Shown here piece after piece: positions 49,055 to 57,446 of a stretch of DNA of 64,000 nt (position 1 is the first letter of the stretch; every line of letters begins with the position of its first letter). The notes below the pieces were generated by a model. The model made no database searches, had not been told where the DNA came from, and worked only from the letters and a program-made list of their open reading frames with translations. Made by a program: the position numbers and the translations under genes. The stretch comes from Verrucomicrobiaceae bacterium (GTDB taxonomy: Bacteria > Verrucomicrobiota > Verrucomicrobiia > Verrucomicrobiales > Akkermansiaceae): contig JAIXQH010000014.1 in the NCBI GenBank assembly GCA_027484055.1, positions 124,001 to 188,000 of the forward strand, read 5' to 3'.

Positions 49055-49933
49055 ATGGAAAACGTCCAGACAGCGACTTCATTTGTGTCGCACGAGGTCG
49101 AGTCTTCGCGGTTGTTTTTCCTCGACCCGGGTGAAGACGAGAATTTCGCGGTCGTGTTTGGCGGGTTCGAACGCTGCTCTGCGGATTACCGAATCGACAG
49201 GCGCGAATTTCCTTGGTATGCGCTCGAATTCGTCTGTCGTGGTGCCGGTCGCCTCCGGATGGGAGAGGCGGATGTGGAGTTGGTGCCCGGGAGCTTCTTC
49301 GTTTATGGGCCGCTGCTTCCCCATACGATTGAAACGTCTCCCGATAGTCCACTCGGCAAATACTTCGTGGGATTTACCGGGACCGAAGTTCCGGAGTTTT
49401 TGGAGCATTTCGACCTGCGGCCCGGCTATATCTCACGCTGCGCCAAGGCCGAGCCGATCCGGCGGGCATTTGACACCTTGATCGACCGTGGAATCCGGAA
49501 GTCCAAGCTGGCGGGCCCGCTTTGTGCCACCATCACCCGCCAACTGCTGCTGATGTGCAGGGATGACGCCGCCGAACTCGTCAGTACCGACACCCCGGCT
49601 TACAGGACGTATTCCCGTGTAAGGGAGTTCATCGAGCGGAATTTCCTCACCCACACCACATTGGATGCCATCGCCAAGGCCTGCGATGCCGATGCTCCAT
49701 ACCTTTGCCGGCTGTTCGCCCGCTTTCACGACGAAAGTCCGTACCAGTCTCTAACCCGCCTGCGGATGGAGTATGCCTCCCGCATCCTGCTGGAAGGCGG
49801 GGCCTCGGTGAAATCGGTGGCGGCTGAGCTGGGTTTCAAGGATGCCTTCCACTTCTCCCGAGTTTTCAAATCCGTCCACCACGTTCCGCCTTCGCGCTTC
49901 CGGCAGTCCATGCACCTGCAATGGCCGACCTGA
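49055..49933 (+). CDS. AraC-family transcriptional regulator
   Basis: Cupin-like N-terminus (FPWYALEFVCRGAGRLRMGEADVELVPGSFFVYGPLLPHTIE) and AraC HTH (THTTLDAIAKACDADAPYLCRLFARFHDESPYQSLTRLRMEYASRILLEGGASVKSVAAELGFKDAFHFSRVFKSVHHVPPSRFRQ). Confidence 0.92.
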   Translation: MENVQTATSFVSHEVESSRLFFLDPGEDENFAVVFGGFERCSADYRIDRREFPWYALEFVCRGAGRLRMGEADVELVPGSFFVYGPLLPHTIETSPDSPLGKYFVGFTGTEVPEFLEHFDLRPGYISRCAKAEPIRRAFDTLIDRGIRKSKLAGPLCATITRQLLLMCRDDAAELVSTDTPAYRTYSRVREFIERNFLTHTTLDAIAKACDADAPYLCRLFARFHDESPYQSLTRLRMEYASRILLEGGASVKSVAAELGFKDAFHFSRVFKSVHHVPPSRFRQSMHLQWPT

Positions 49934-49998
49934 TGGTAGATTGACGAAATCATCCAGAACCGGAAGATAACCAAGAATTTCCAAACCAACTCCAAACC

Positions 49999-50388
49999 AT
50001 GCTACAAACAGGAATCCTCAACCCGCACGTGCTCGAACTTATCGCCCGGATCCGGCACACAAACACGCTGGTCATTGCAGACTGGGCGTTTCCCTACTGG
50101 CCCGAAATTGAAACGGTGGATATCTCGCTCACGCGTGGAATTCCCAGCGTGCTCGACGTGCTGGACCTACTGACTCCGGTCTTCAAAATCGGGCGGATCT
50201 GGCAGGCCGAGGAATTCACCGCGGTGAACAACGCGGAGACCGTCGCGCGTTTCGAAAAATCCTTCGGCCAGATCCCGTTGACCCGCGAGGCTCATGTGGA
50301 TTTCAAAAAGCGCGTACCCCACGCCATCGGATTGATTCGGACGGGAGATGCGACGCTCTACGGCAACATCATCCTCGAATCCGAATAA
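49999..50388 (+). CDS. RbsD/FucU family mutarotase (probable L-fucose mutarotase)
   Basis: GILNPHVLELIARIRHTNTLVIADWAFPYWPEIETVDISLTRGIPSVLDVLDLL..RTGDATLYGNIILESE matches RbsD/FucU; context is fucose utilisation. Confidence 0.85.
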   Translation: MLQTGILNPHVLELIARIRHTNTLVIADWAFPYWPEIETVDISLTRGIPSVLDVLDLLTPVFKIGRIWQAEEFTAVNNAETVARFEKSFGQIPLTREAHVDFKKRVPHAIGLIRTGDATLYGNIILESE

Positions 50389-50712
50389 ACTTCATTCGAC
50401 CGGTGGCGGTCATAAGCGTCGCGTTGATCGGTGGTTGATATCAATGATTTCCTTAGCTTGATGGCCGTGCCCGATGCATCGGTATCGAGACCATTGGATC
50501 AGACCTTCGGTTTTGCTTCTAATCATTCGCGGTTGGTGTTTTCCCCCTGTAGCGTCGCGTCTGTGACCGTCGCAAGCCACCCTCACCCGCCGGAGGCTCT
50601 GAGGAAGGTGGAAAGTCGATCGTTGATCGGAAGATTGATGCCGGAAAGATTCCGCAGCAACCCCGGAAGATCCGGCTTTCGCTCTCCCAGTCTTTCCGCT
50701 TGTCTAATCCCT

Positions 50713-51612
50713 GTGCTCCACGCTGCCGCCATCGAACGCCTCTACGACCTCAATGTCGGCATCATCGGCGTGAGTGGGGAGCGGCACGAGCGGCCGCACA
50801 AGCCCTTGCTGCTGCTCGCCACCTTCGATCTCATCGACGAGGGGCTGGCCACTCCCGAGCGCATTCCGTGGTGCCAAGAACTCCGCGACCGCTTCACAAG
50901 CCGCTTCAATCTCGTCAGGAAACACGACGATAAAAATACGCCGGACAATCCTTTCCACTTCTTGCAATCCGAGGGTTTCTGGCAGGCATGGAAGGAACAA
51001 AACGGCAAGTCCCGCCCGGTCGATGCACCACCGCTGGCTCGCGATTTCGGCCAAGTCTTCGCCCGCTTCACCGATGGTTTCCAATACCTCGTCGCCCTCT
51101 CTGCCAACCGCCAGCTCATGCGCGAGGCCCTGATCTCCCGGTATTTCCCTAATCTTCTCTCTTCCATCCCACCGTCCACCATCCCCGATCTACGATCCCG
51201 CGTAGCGGAAGAGCCTCTGGAATACGGCCGTTCTCCTGCATTTCGCCTCAAGATCGTGGAAATCTACGACCACCAATGCGCCGCCTGTGGCCTTCGTATC
51301 AAGCTTCCTGCCGGAAACGACGTCTCCTTCATTGACGCCGCCCATCTCATCCCGTTTTCGGTCAGTCAGAACGATCATCCCACCAACGGCCTCGCGCTTT
51401 GCAAAAACCATCACTGGGCGATGGACCGCAATTTGATTGCTCCATGCCCGGATCACCACTGGCACGTTTCCAAGATCCTCGATCCCCGACGGTCCACGGG
51501 AGAGAAAGAGCTCGCTGCCCTATCTGGCCAAGTATTGCTGCTCCCGCAGGATGAAGCTTTCCACCCCGATGCGGATGGGTTGAAGTGGCGGTGTGAACAA
51601 CTGATTGCGTGA
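50713..51612 (+). CDS. HNH endonuclease with N-terminal McrA/sulfur-binding-domain-like region (type IV-like restriction)
   Basis: Open frame from 50431 but the conserved region begins near GTG 50713. HKPLLLLATFDLIDEG..IPWCQELRDRFTSRF..NTPDNPFHFLQSEGFWQA; HNH C-terminus HQCAACGLRI..FIDAAHLIPFSVSQNDHPTNGLALCKNHHWAMDRNLI. Confidence 0.75.
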   Translation: MLHAAAIERLYDLNVGIIGVSGERHERPHKPLLLLATFDLIDEGLATPERIPWCQELRDRFTSRFNLVRKHDDKNTPDNPFHFLQSEGFWQAWKEQNGKSRPVDAPPLARDFGQVFARFTDGFQYLVALSANRQLMREALISRYFPNLLSSIPPSTIPDLRSRVAEEPLEYGRSPAFRLKIVEIYDHQCAACGLRIKLPAGNDVSFIDAAHLIPFSVSQNDHPTNGLALCKNHHWAMDRNLIAPCPDHHWHVSKILDPRRSTGEKELAALSGQVLLLPQDEAFHPDADGLKWRCEQLIA

Positions 51613-51687
51613 CGTGCGCTGGGTGTGATTTTGACCACTTCTTGACTCATTCTCCATAGACCTCGCGGCGATTTCAGCATGGACTTT

Positions 51688-51709
51688 GAGTCATGCCGAA
51701 ACATGACTC
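51688..51709. other. Inverted repeat GAGTCATG-CCGAAA-CATGACTC between convergent HNH genes
   Basis: Perfect 8-bp arms; no poly-T tract. Confidence 0.4.
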
Positions 51710-51767
51710 CCTTCTTGCCTCTCTGGGGCAAAACGTCCGCCAGACATACTTTCACCAACCCATCGTA

Positions 51768-52559
51768 TTAACAGATCAACAATTTCCTGTGTGCGCTTAG
51801 GAATGACATTTCTGGATGAGTGCCGTCCTCTGGCAAAATTAGCGACTGTCCTTCATAGCGTTCAAAATGATGGACCACCGCCTCGCGGGGCAGGGTGGTT
51901 TTCAACTTCTTCGACAAGACGAGACACAGATCGTCGTCGAAGCCGATGAGGTGCTGGTCGAACGCTGCGTCATGGAGGCGATTCAGACAGATTCCATTGC
52001 TGACATTGAGGCGTTCCGTTTCATGATCGCGCCATGGGAGAATGTGAGAGGCGATGAGGAGTTCCCGAATCGGAAGGCCGGTAATGGCGCAGCGGTTGTC
52101 GTAATTGTTGAGAACGATGTTCCGGAAGTAGTCCTGACCCCGGCGCTGTTTTGTGAGGCGAATCGTCTCAGTTTCACCGGTTGGAGGTCGGGCGATTTTG
52201 CGGATGCCGGTGCCGGGGATGACTTCGGTGGTCTCGGAATCCGCTTCCACGAATAGAGCATCGAAGCGTTCTTGGCTGAGCGGGACGAGTTCGACTGGGT
52301 TTTGGTGGAACTCGTCCCAGACTTCACGGTCGAGGTTGCTGGCACCCGGCAGGCCGACGATTCCGCGAAATTGTAGAACGGGATCGAAGGAGGCAAGATT
52401 GCCCAATTTCATAGAGACGCTCGACGGTGTGCGGCCCATGCGATTGGCAAGTTCAATGATCACGGGTTGGCGTGAGCTGATCTTACCAAACGGGATCTTA
52501 TGATAGAGATTGAGAACGATGAGAAGTTGATCTCTAGTCCAGCGTTTTCCGGCAGCCAT
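51768..52559 (-). CDS. HNH endonuclease (second, convergent with the first)
   Basis: ORF listed from 52601; likely start MAAGKRWTRDQLLIVLNLYHKIPFGKI at 52559. NYDNRCAITGLPIRELLIASHILPWRDHETERLNVSNGICLNRLHDAAFDQHLIGF HNH signature. Confidence 0.8.
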   Translation of the reverse strand: MAAGKRWTRDQLLIVLNLYHKIPFGKISSRQPVIIELANRMGRTPSSVSMKLGNLASFDPVLQFRGIVGLPGASNLDREVWDEFHQNPVELVPLSQERFDALFVEADSETTEVIPGTGIRKIARPPTGETETIRLTKQRRGQDYFRNIVLNNYDNRCAITGLPIRELLIASHILPWRDHETERLNVSNGICLNRLHDAAFDQHLIGFDDDLCLVLSKKLKTTLPREAVVHHFERYEGQSLILPEDGTHPEMSFLSAHRKLLIC

Positions 52560-52673
52560 GGGAGAGTAAATGCTGAAAGCCGAGTGAGCGCCAGCGAACA
52601 TTCATCATTTGCGCAGCCAGACCGCTTGGACGGAGGGGAACGGAGTCAAACGTTTAGTAACTGAAATAGGAAA

Positions 52674-52970
52674 ATGGCGAAAATCCCGCTTGTCTTGCGT
52701 GAGGAACCTGGCCAGGTATTTTTACCAGTTATGGTAAAACGCTACCGAATCGAGCTGGACGAACATGATTGGGGGCAGCTTCTGGATGGATTGGAGTGCC
52801 GCGCGGAATCATGGAGACGCAATGCCGAGTACCTGCGGACGGAGGAGATGCCGGAGGGCGAGTTTTTTGTCATTGAGGAGCACAGCGACGAGGAAGAGGC
52901 GGAGGAGATCGCGGCACGTTACAAGGAGATCATCAAAAACATCCGAAGCCAGATGGAGGTGCAGCCATGA
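52674..52970 (+). CDS. Hypothetical protein (98 aa, acidic C-terminal half)
   Basis: ORF overlapping the following ORF by ATGA (stop 52968-52970, next start 52967). Confidence 0.5.
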   Translation: MAKIPLVLREEPGQVFLPVMVKRYRIELDEHDWGQLLDGLECRAESWRRNAEYLRTEEMPEGEFFVIEEHSDEEEAEEIAARYKEIIKNIRSQMEVQP

Positions 52971-53269
52971 ACCGGCATGGTTACTGCATTTTCATCGATA
53001 CTCTTTGTCAGGGAGCGGTTCCGTCTGTGACTGAAATCTTACCGGATGATCCCGACCATGCCGAAGGACGGATTTGCGTTTTCCAAACAGAACTGGAAGC
53101 GCAGCGAGAGATTGCCGATTTTATGATGACACGGCTGCAAGAGTTTCTCGATGGAGAGCGTGATTTTGAGGATGCGATCACGGTGGAAGAATATGTCGTC
53201 GCGGTTGAAGTGTTACCCGACGGGACGATTATTGAAGCGAGTGGGAAGTGTGATTTATCCAGAGTCTGA
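52967..53269 (+). CDS. Hypothetical protein (100 aa)
   Basis: Translationally coupled ORF (ATGA overlap) downstream of 52674..52970. Confidence 0.5.
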   Translation: MNRHGYCIFIDTLCQGAVPSVTEILPDDPDHAEGRICVFQTELEAQREIADFMMTRLQEFLDGERDFEDAITVEEYVVAVEVLPDGTIIEASGKCDLSRV

Positions 53270-53274
53270 ACCGA

Positions 53275-53380
53275 CGAGAGCAGGGAGACGCCAGTAGAGG
53301 TCGAGGAGCGAGTTTTCGTTGCGGAGATCGCGTTGCGGGTTGCCATGGATCTTTTCCATCCAGAAGGCGTTGCGGGATTC
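53275..53380 (-). pseudogene. Remnant of a Vsr-type (very short patch repair) endonuclease
   Basis: Minus-strand frame contains SRNAFWMEKIHGNPQRDLRNENSLLDLYWRL, matching the FWxEKIxxNxxRDxR...LxxLGWR pattern of Vsr; rest of domain missing. Confidence 0.4.
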
Positions 53381-53513
53381 CCGCAAAGAAAGACGCAAGA
53401 CTGGAGAGCGGGCGCGAAGAGGGGGGAGTGAGGAGCCGTCGCCGCTGCGCTTCCTGTCGTCGCCTTCGGCTGCGCCGGGATGAATTGCCGAGAATTTTTG
53501 AATGGAAGAGGAG

Positions 53514-53601
53514 ATTTTTTTAACCGCAGATGTCGCAGAGAACGCAGAGAGGGAGAAGTGAATTTTGATCCTTCGTGCTCTTCGTGTTCTTTGTGGTTCA
53601 T
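53514..53601. repeat. Interspersed intergenic repeat (AACCGCAGATGTCGCAGAGAACGCAGAG...CTTCGTGCTCTTCGTGTTCTTTGTGGTTCA)
   Basis: Recognised intergenic element family whose antisense yields spurious NHKEHEEHE peptides (ORF 53008..53601 starts MNHKEHEEHEG). Confidence 0.6.
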
Positions 53602-53650
53602 GCATCATCTCATGAAGCGACAGGAGTGTCGCTTCTCCTTATCTTGACTC

Positions 53651-53683
53651 TAATCCGCGTTCATCTGCGTGCATCGGTGGTTC
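53651..53683. repeat. Second interspersed intergenic repeat (TAATCCGCGTTCATCTGCGTGCATCGGTGGTTC)
   Basis: Recognised intergenic repeat type, about 50 bp from the previous one. Confidence 0.5.
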
Positions 53684-53930
53684 TCTTCATCTTTCTGGAC
53701 GGCTCGTAGCCTCCGGCGGGAGAAGGGGGAGGTGCGACGGTCGTAGACACACCTCTACGGCTGGGGCTGGAGCCGGGTGCGCTGCCGTTTCCCCCGCCGC
53801 GTTCCCCGAAGACTTCACTAGTCACCGCGACACCTGCGTTGCGGAGAGTGTCTACGCATTTTCTCGGCAGCGCCGATCTTGGATGCGCCTATTCAGCGAT
53901 TCTCCAACCCGGTGGTGGGGTCTTGGGCCT

Positions 53931-54083
53931 CTAGTTCCCGGTTTTTTTGATGGGATTCCGGACGCGGTACCCTTCGTCATGGGCGACGTAGCCGACGGCT
54001 GCACCGGCGGCGAGGGGGAGACACGAGGAGAGGCTGGAAATGCCCAAGGCGAGAAGAAGTAGTGTGAATAGGTGGAGTTTCAT
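53931..54083 (-). CDS. Small lipoprotein (50 aa), absent from the supplied ORF track
   Basis: Manual translation: MKLHLFTLLLLALGISSLSSCLPLAAGAAVGYVAHDEGYRVRNPIKKTGN*; signal peptide with LSSC lipobox and a GYVAHDEGYRV motif. Confidence 0.65.
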   Translation of the reverse strand: MKLHLFTLLLLALGISSLSSCLPLAAGAAVGYVAHDEGYRVRNPIKKTGN

Positions 54084-54437
54084 GATGGTTCGTAATCGAG
54101 TCGTGGGGTGTTGAAGGCGGTCGTCCGTCGATCAACTGAACTGACGATAGAGTGCGAAGTCCATCGAAGCCATGGGGTCTTTCCCTCATGCCTCGCGACG
54201 CTAGGGCTCTAGTAATGGCGAGCGAGTGGATAGTTTGGGCTCGAATCTCCAGCCACGATCCAATACGCAAGGACCTTGGGCGAACGACCGAAGGCGGTGT
54301 CGAGATAGCAACTCGCCGTCGGCATGTTTGGCCGGGTCAGCAGTGCGCGATACTCCAGCTTAGTCGTCGGTGTAGTCGCTTGTATCAAGGCTTTAAACAA
54401 CCTTGGCAGAATGCTCGGGGCCGCTAGACTCGCATCC

Positions 54438-57383
54438 ATGAGTATCTCACCTGTTGCTTCGACACTGGCCAAGCCTCGGCGGTCGTCAGAAATTTCTCCG
54501 CGGAATCCATGGCTTGGCATTTTCCAGACGGTGGGTCTCATGAGCGTGCTGGCCTCGTCCGCGATGGCCGCTCCACCTAGCAATGATGCATTTTCCGCTG
54601 CCAGCGTGCTTGCTTCTGGCCTGGCGAGTCCCCTGACGGGCGATGCGCTTGGGGCGACTTACGAGGCCAATGAACCTATTTTGGACAGTCGAGCGCAAAA
54701 CGGTTCGCTCTGGTTCAAGTGGACTCCCGCTGCGGCGGGCACGGGCTTCGCGGTGCCTACGTTCACCTGGGAAGAGGATGCGACGGCGACGGTCAACGGC
54801 AGTGGCTTTGAAATGGTGGTTTACCGGGGCGCTTCCATGAGTGCGTTGACGCCGCTTGCTCGTGGCTCGGAAAACTCCCCGGTCCAACGCTTCGCTTACT
54901 CACTAGCGCAAACTTACTACATTCAAGTGTGTGTCGATACCGGGGCAAGCGCAGCCACTTTCCCTTGGAGACTGGTCCTTGACGCGGGGACAGCAGCGCC
55001 TACGGCTCCGGCCAATGACGCGTTTGCCTCCGCAGTCGTTATTTCAACTCCCTTGCCGAGGTCTGTAAATGGCTCGACGGAAGCTGCGACTTTGGAGAGT
55101 GGCGAAAGTATCGAGACGAATCTAACTCGGTCGGTTTGGTATCGCTTCACGGGCGCTGCGAATAGCACCCGCAGCTTCACAATCTCATCGACCGTGGCCA
55201 ATTCCTACCCGCAGGCGGATCTATTTACAGGGACCACATTGCAAAATCTCACGCGAGTCGCTCGGCTCGATACGGATGGTGAGGTGCTGATTTCTTCAAC
55301 AAGCTCCACGACGTATTACATCCGTGTTTTTAATGACGATAGTTTCAGCGCTCCAGGAGCGTTCACCCTCACCGTGGCAGCGGCTCCGGCAGGTGCTGCC
55401 CCGGGAAATAATGCATTCGCCAGTGCCACTAATCTCGGTTCTGTGATAGATGGGACGACGGCGGGGTCGACCTTTAAGGCAAGCATTGAGGCTGGTGAAA
55501 AATCGCCAATGGGCACGAATGCGACCGTTTGGTTCAAATGGACGGCTCCCGCAGCGGGATGGTACGCGGTTTCTGCGGAGTCTGACATCTTGCCCCCCGG
55601 CATTTCCGTGTGGTCAGGAACGAGCTTGGCCAACTTAAAATTAAAAAAGTCTTCCGACTCCACCGTGGCCAACTCGGTATTTAAAGCCAGCAATGGCGAA
55701 ACCGTTTATTTTCAGGCAGGAGCGGAAGGAGGCTACGGCGGAGATTTCACGATTTCTGTCAGTCTCGATGTCGACCCTGGGCTGCCGCAGTTGACGGCTG
55801 TCGGCTTGAGCAGCACCTCGGTCAATGTGACCAGCGCCGATCAACCGGTGACGGTGACCCTGAATCTCGAAGGCGCGGCTGATGGTTTTATCAGTTCGGT
55901 CCAGCTTCTCCATCCGAACGGTGGTGTCGCGGGCTTCGCTGAAACGGCGGATCTGGTGCAAACTTCGGGCACTCCGGGAAATGGGACGTTCACCGCTAAT
56001 CTGACGATTCCCAAGGGCGCTGCTCCAGGCGCCTATCCTTTGGTCATCGAACTGGCGAATGACTCGGGAGTGGTGATGGTGGTCGCTCAGACCGGGCTGA
56101 TCACGGCACTGAGTCCGATTGGAACCTGGACCTCTTATATGGATATCCCGACGGGGCCAGATTCTCTGACGGTAACCAACTCCGGCACGGCCGATGCCGC
56201 ACCCGCCTTGACCAGTTTCAGCGTGACTCCCACAAGCACCGACTTGGGCACCGGAGACGCGGTCCTCACCTTCAGAGCGGTCGTCACCGATGCTCAAGGC
56301 GTGGATGCCGTAACCCTAGGCTTGAACGACCCTGCAGGTATCTTGGGGTCTGATGTCTTGGATCTGGCACTCACCGCAGGCACGGTTTTAAACGGAACTT
56401 GGACCGGGGCCATCACGATCCCCAGGTTCACCTCCTTGAGTCGCATCGACTTGACGCTGGTGGTGTCAGACAGCATCGGACAACTTCGCCAATTCGGGAT
56501 TCAGCCGGAGAATAGTCTTCTATCGGACAAGTTCTACGGGCGCTTGCAAGTGATGACGAATGCATTCGTCACGCTGACCAACAGCCTCGGGCCTGACGAC
56601 CTGCCCCCGCAAGTCAGTGAGGTGAGCCTGACGCCGAACCCCGCGACTTTCGGCTCGAATGGAGAAGTGGAAGTGGCCGTTTCCGTAAGAGTGAAAGATA
56701 CCGTGAGTGGCACGGATGAAGTGAATTTTTCATTGGATTCCGCCGTGCAGTTTCTGCTCCCACGGATCAGTGGCACGAGTGCGGATGGGGTTTATGGGGC
56801 GACGGTGAAAATTCTACGGACAGATTCCGCGCCGGGCGTTCAGAATTCCACCTTCACAACCACGGATCTCAGCGGAAATAACGGGATTACGACTTCAATC
56901 GTTCCTGGCATTCCTTCACTCACGTTATTGGCACCCACGGAGGGAACCTATGATCGATGGGCCTTCGATTATGCGCTGGAAGCTCCGGACGAGGTGGCGG
57001 CGGCAAATCCAAGCCTGGATGGGATTTCCAATATGCTTAAATACGCCTTCAACTTGGACCCTACCGTCTCCGTGGTGGGTGAAGATCGAGTTCTTCTTGC
57101 TGGCACCGGGCTCTCCGGCCTGCCGAGCATCAGTCAGACCGGAACGGGGGCTTCGGCACGCCTCAGGGTCGAGTATATCCGCCGCGTGGGTGCGACGGGA
57201 ATTACCTATCAAGTGGAGTTTGCCACCAGTATGAATGGGCCGGGCGACTGGGCTGCAGCGACGAGCGAGACCGTGAGCCCGATCGACTCGTTATGGGAGA
57301 GAGTCGTAGTGGAGGACACGCTCGGGGCCGGGGCGCTGCGCCGCTTTGGCCGGGTCAAAGTGGTGCTAAGCACAAATGGGTAG
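54438..57383 (+). CDS. Secreted surface protein with three N-terminal PPC-like beta-sandwich repeats and shared C-terminal module
   Basis: ORF listed from 54324; likely start 54438. Repeated PPSNDAFSAASVLAS / APANDAFASAVVIST / APGNNAFASATNLGS units each with a VWFKW/LWFKW/VWYRF strand; C-terminal module YALEAPDEVAAANPSLDGISNMLKYAFNLDP..YQVEFATSMNG..RRFGRVKVVLSTNG. Confidence 0.75.
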   Translation: MSISPVASTLAKPRRSSEISPRNPWLGIFQTVGLMSVLASSAMAAPPSNDAFSAASVLASGLASPLTGDALGATYEANEPILDSRAQNGSLWFKWTPAAAGTGFAVPTFTWEEDATATVNGSGFEMVVYRGASMSALTPLARGSENSPVQRFAYSLAQTYYIQVCVDTGASAATFPWRLVLDAGTAAPTAPANDAFASAVVISTPLPRSVNGSTEAATLESGESIETNLTRSVWYRFTGAANSTRSFTISSTVANSYPQADLFTGTTLQNLTRVARLDTDGEVLISSTSSTTYYIRVFNDDSFSAPGAFTLTVAAAPAGAAPGNNAFASATNLGSVIDGTTAGSTFKASIEAGEKSPMGTNATVWFKWTAPAAGWYAVSAESDILPPGISVWSGTSLANLKLKKSSDSTVANSVFKASNGETVYFQAGAEGGYGGDFTISVSLDVDPGLPQLTAVGLSSTSVNVTSADQPVTVTLNLEGAADGFISSVQLLHPNGGVAGFAETADLVQTSGTPGNGTFTANLTIPKGAAPGAYPLVIELANDSGVVMVVAQTGLITALSPIGTWTSYMDIPTGPDSLTVTNSGTADAAPALTSFSVTPTSTDLGTGDAVLTFRAVVTDAQGVDAVTLGLNDPAGILGSDVLDLALTAGTVLNGTWTGAITIPRFTSLSRIDLTLVVSDSIGQLRQFGIQPENSLLSDKFYGRLQVMTNAFVTLTNSLGPDDLPPQVSEVSLTPNPATFGSNGEVEVAVSVRVKDTVSGTDEVNFSLDSAVQFLLPRISGTSADGVYGATVKILRTDSAPGVQNSTFTTTDLSGNNGITTSIVPGIPSLTLLAPTEGTYDRWAFDYALEAPDEVAAANPSLDGISNMLKYAFNLDPTVSVVGEDRVLLAGTGLSGLPSISQTGTGASARLRVEYIRRVGATGITYQVEFATSMNGPGDWAAATSETVSPIDSLWERVVVEDTLGAGALRRFGRVKVVLSTNG

Positions 57384-57446
57384 GGACGGCCCGGAATGCC
57401 GAGCGAGTGCTTGCCCGGCGTGGCGGGATGACTCAGGCTTTGGGAA

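Noticed and set aside
53008-53608. Minus-strand ORFs starting MNHKEHEEHEG and MMHEPQRTRRARR
   Set aside because: Start inside an interspersed intergenic repeat; classic spurious ORFs. Only a Vsr-like fragment inside the second was retained as a remnant.
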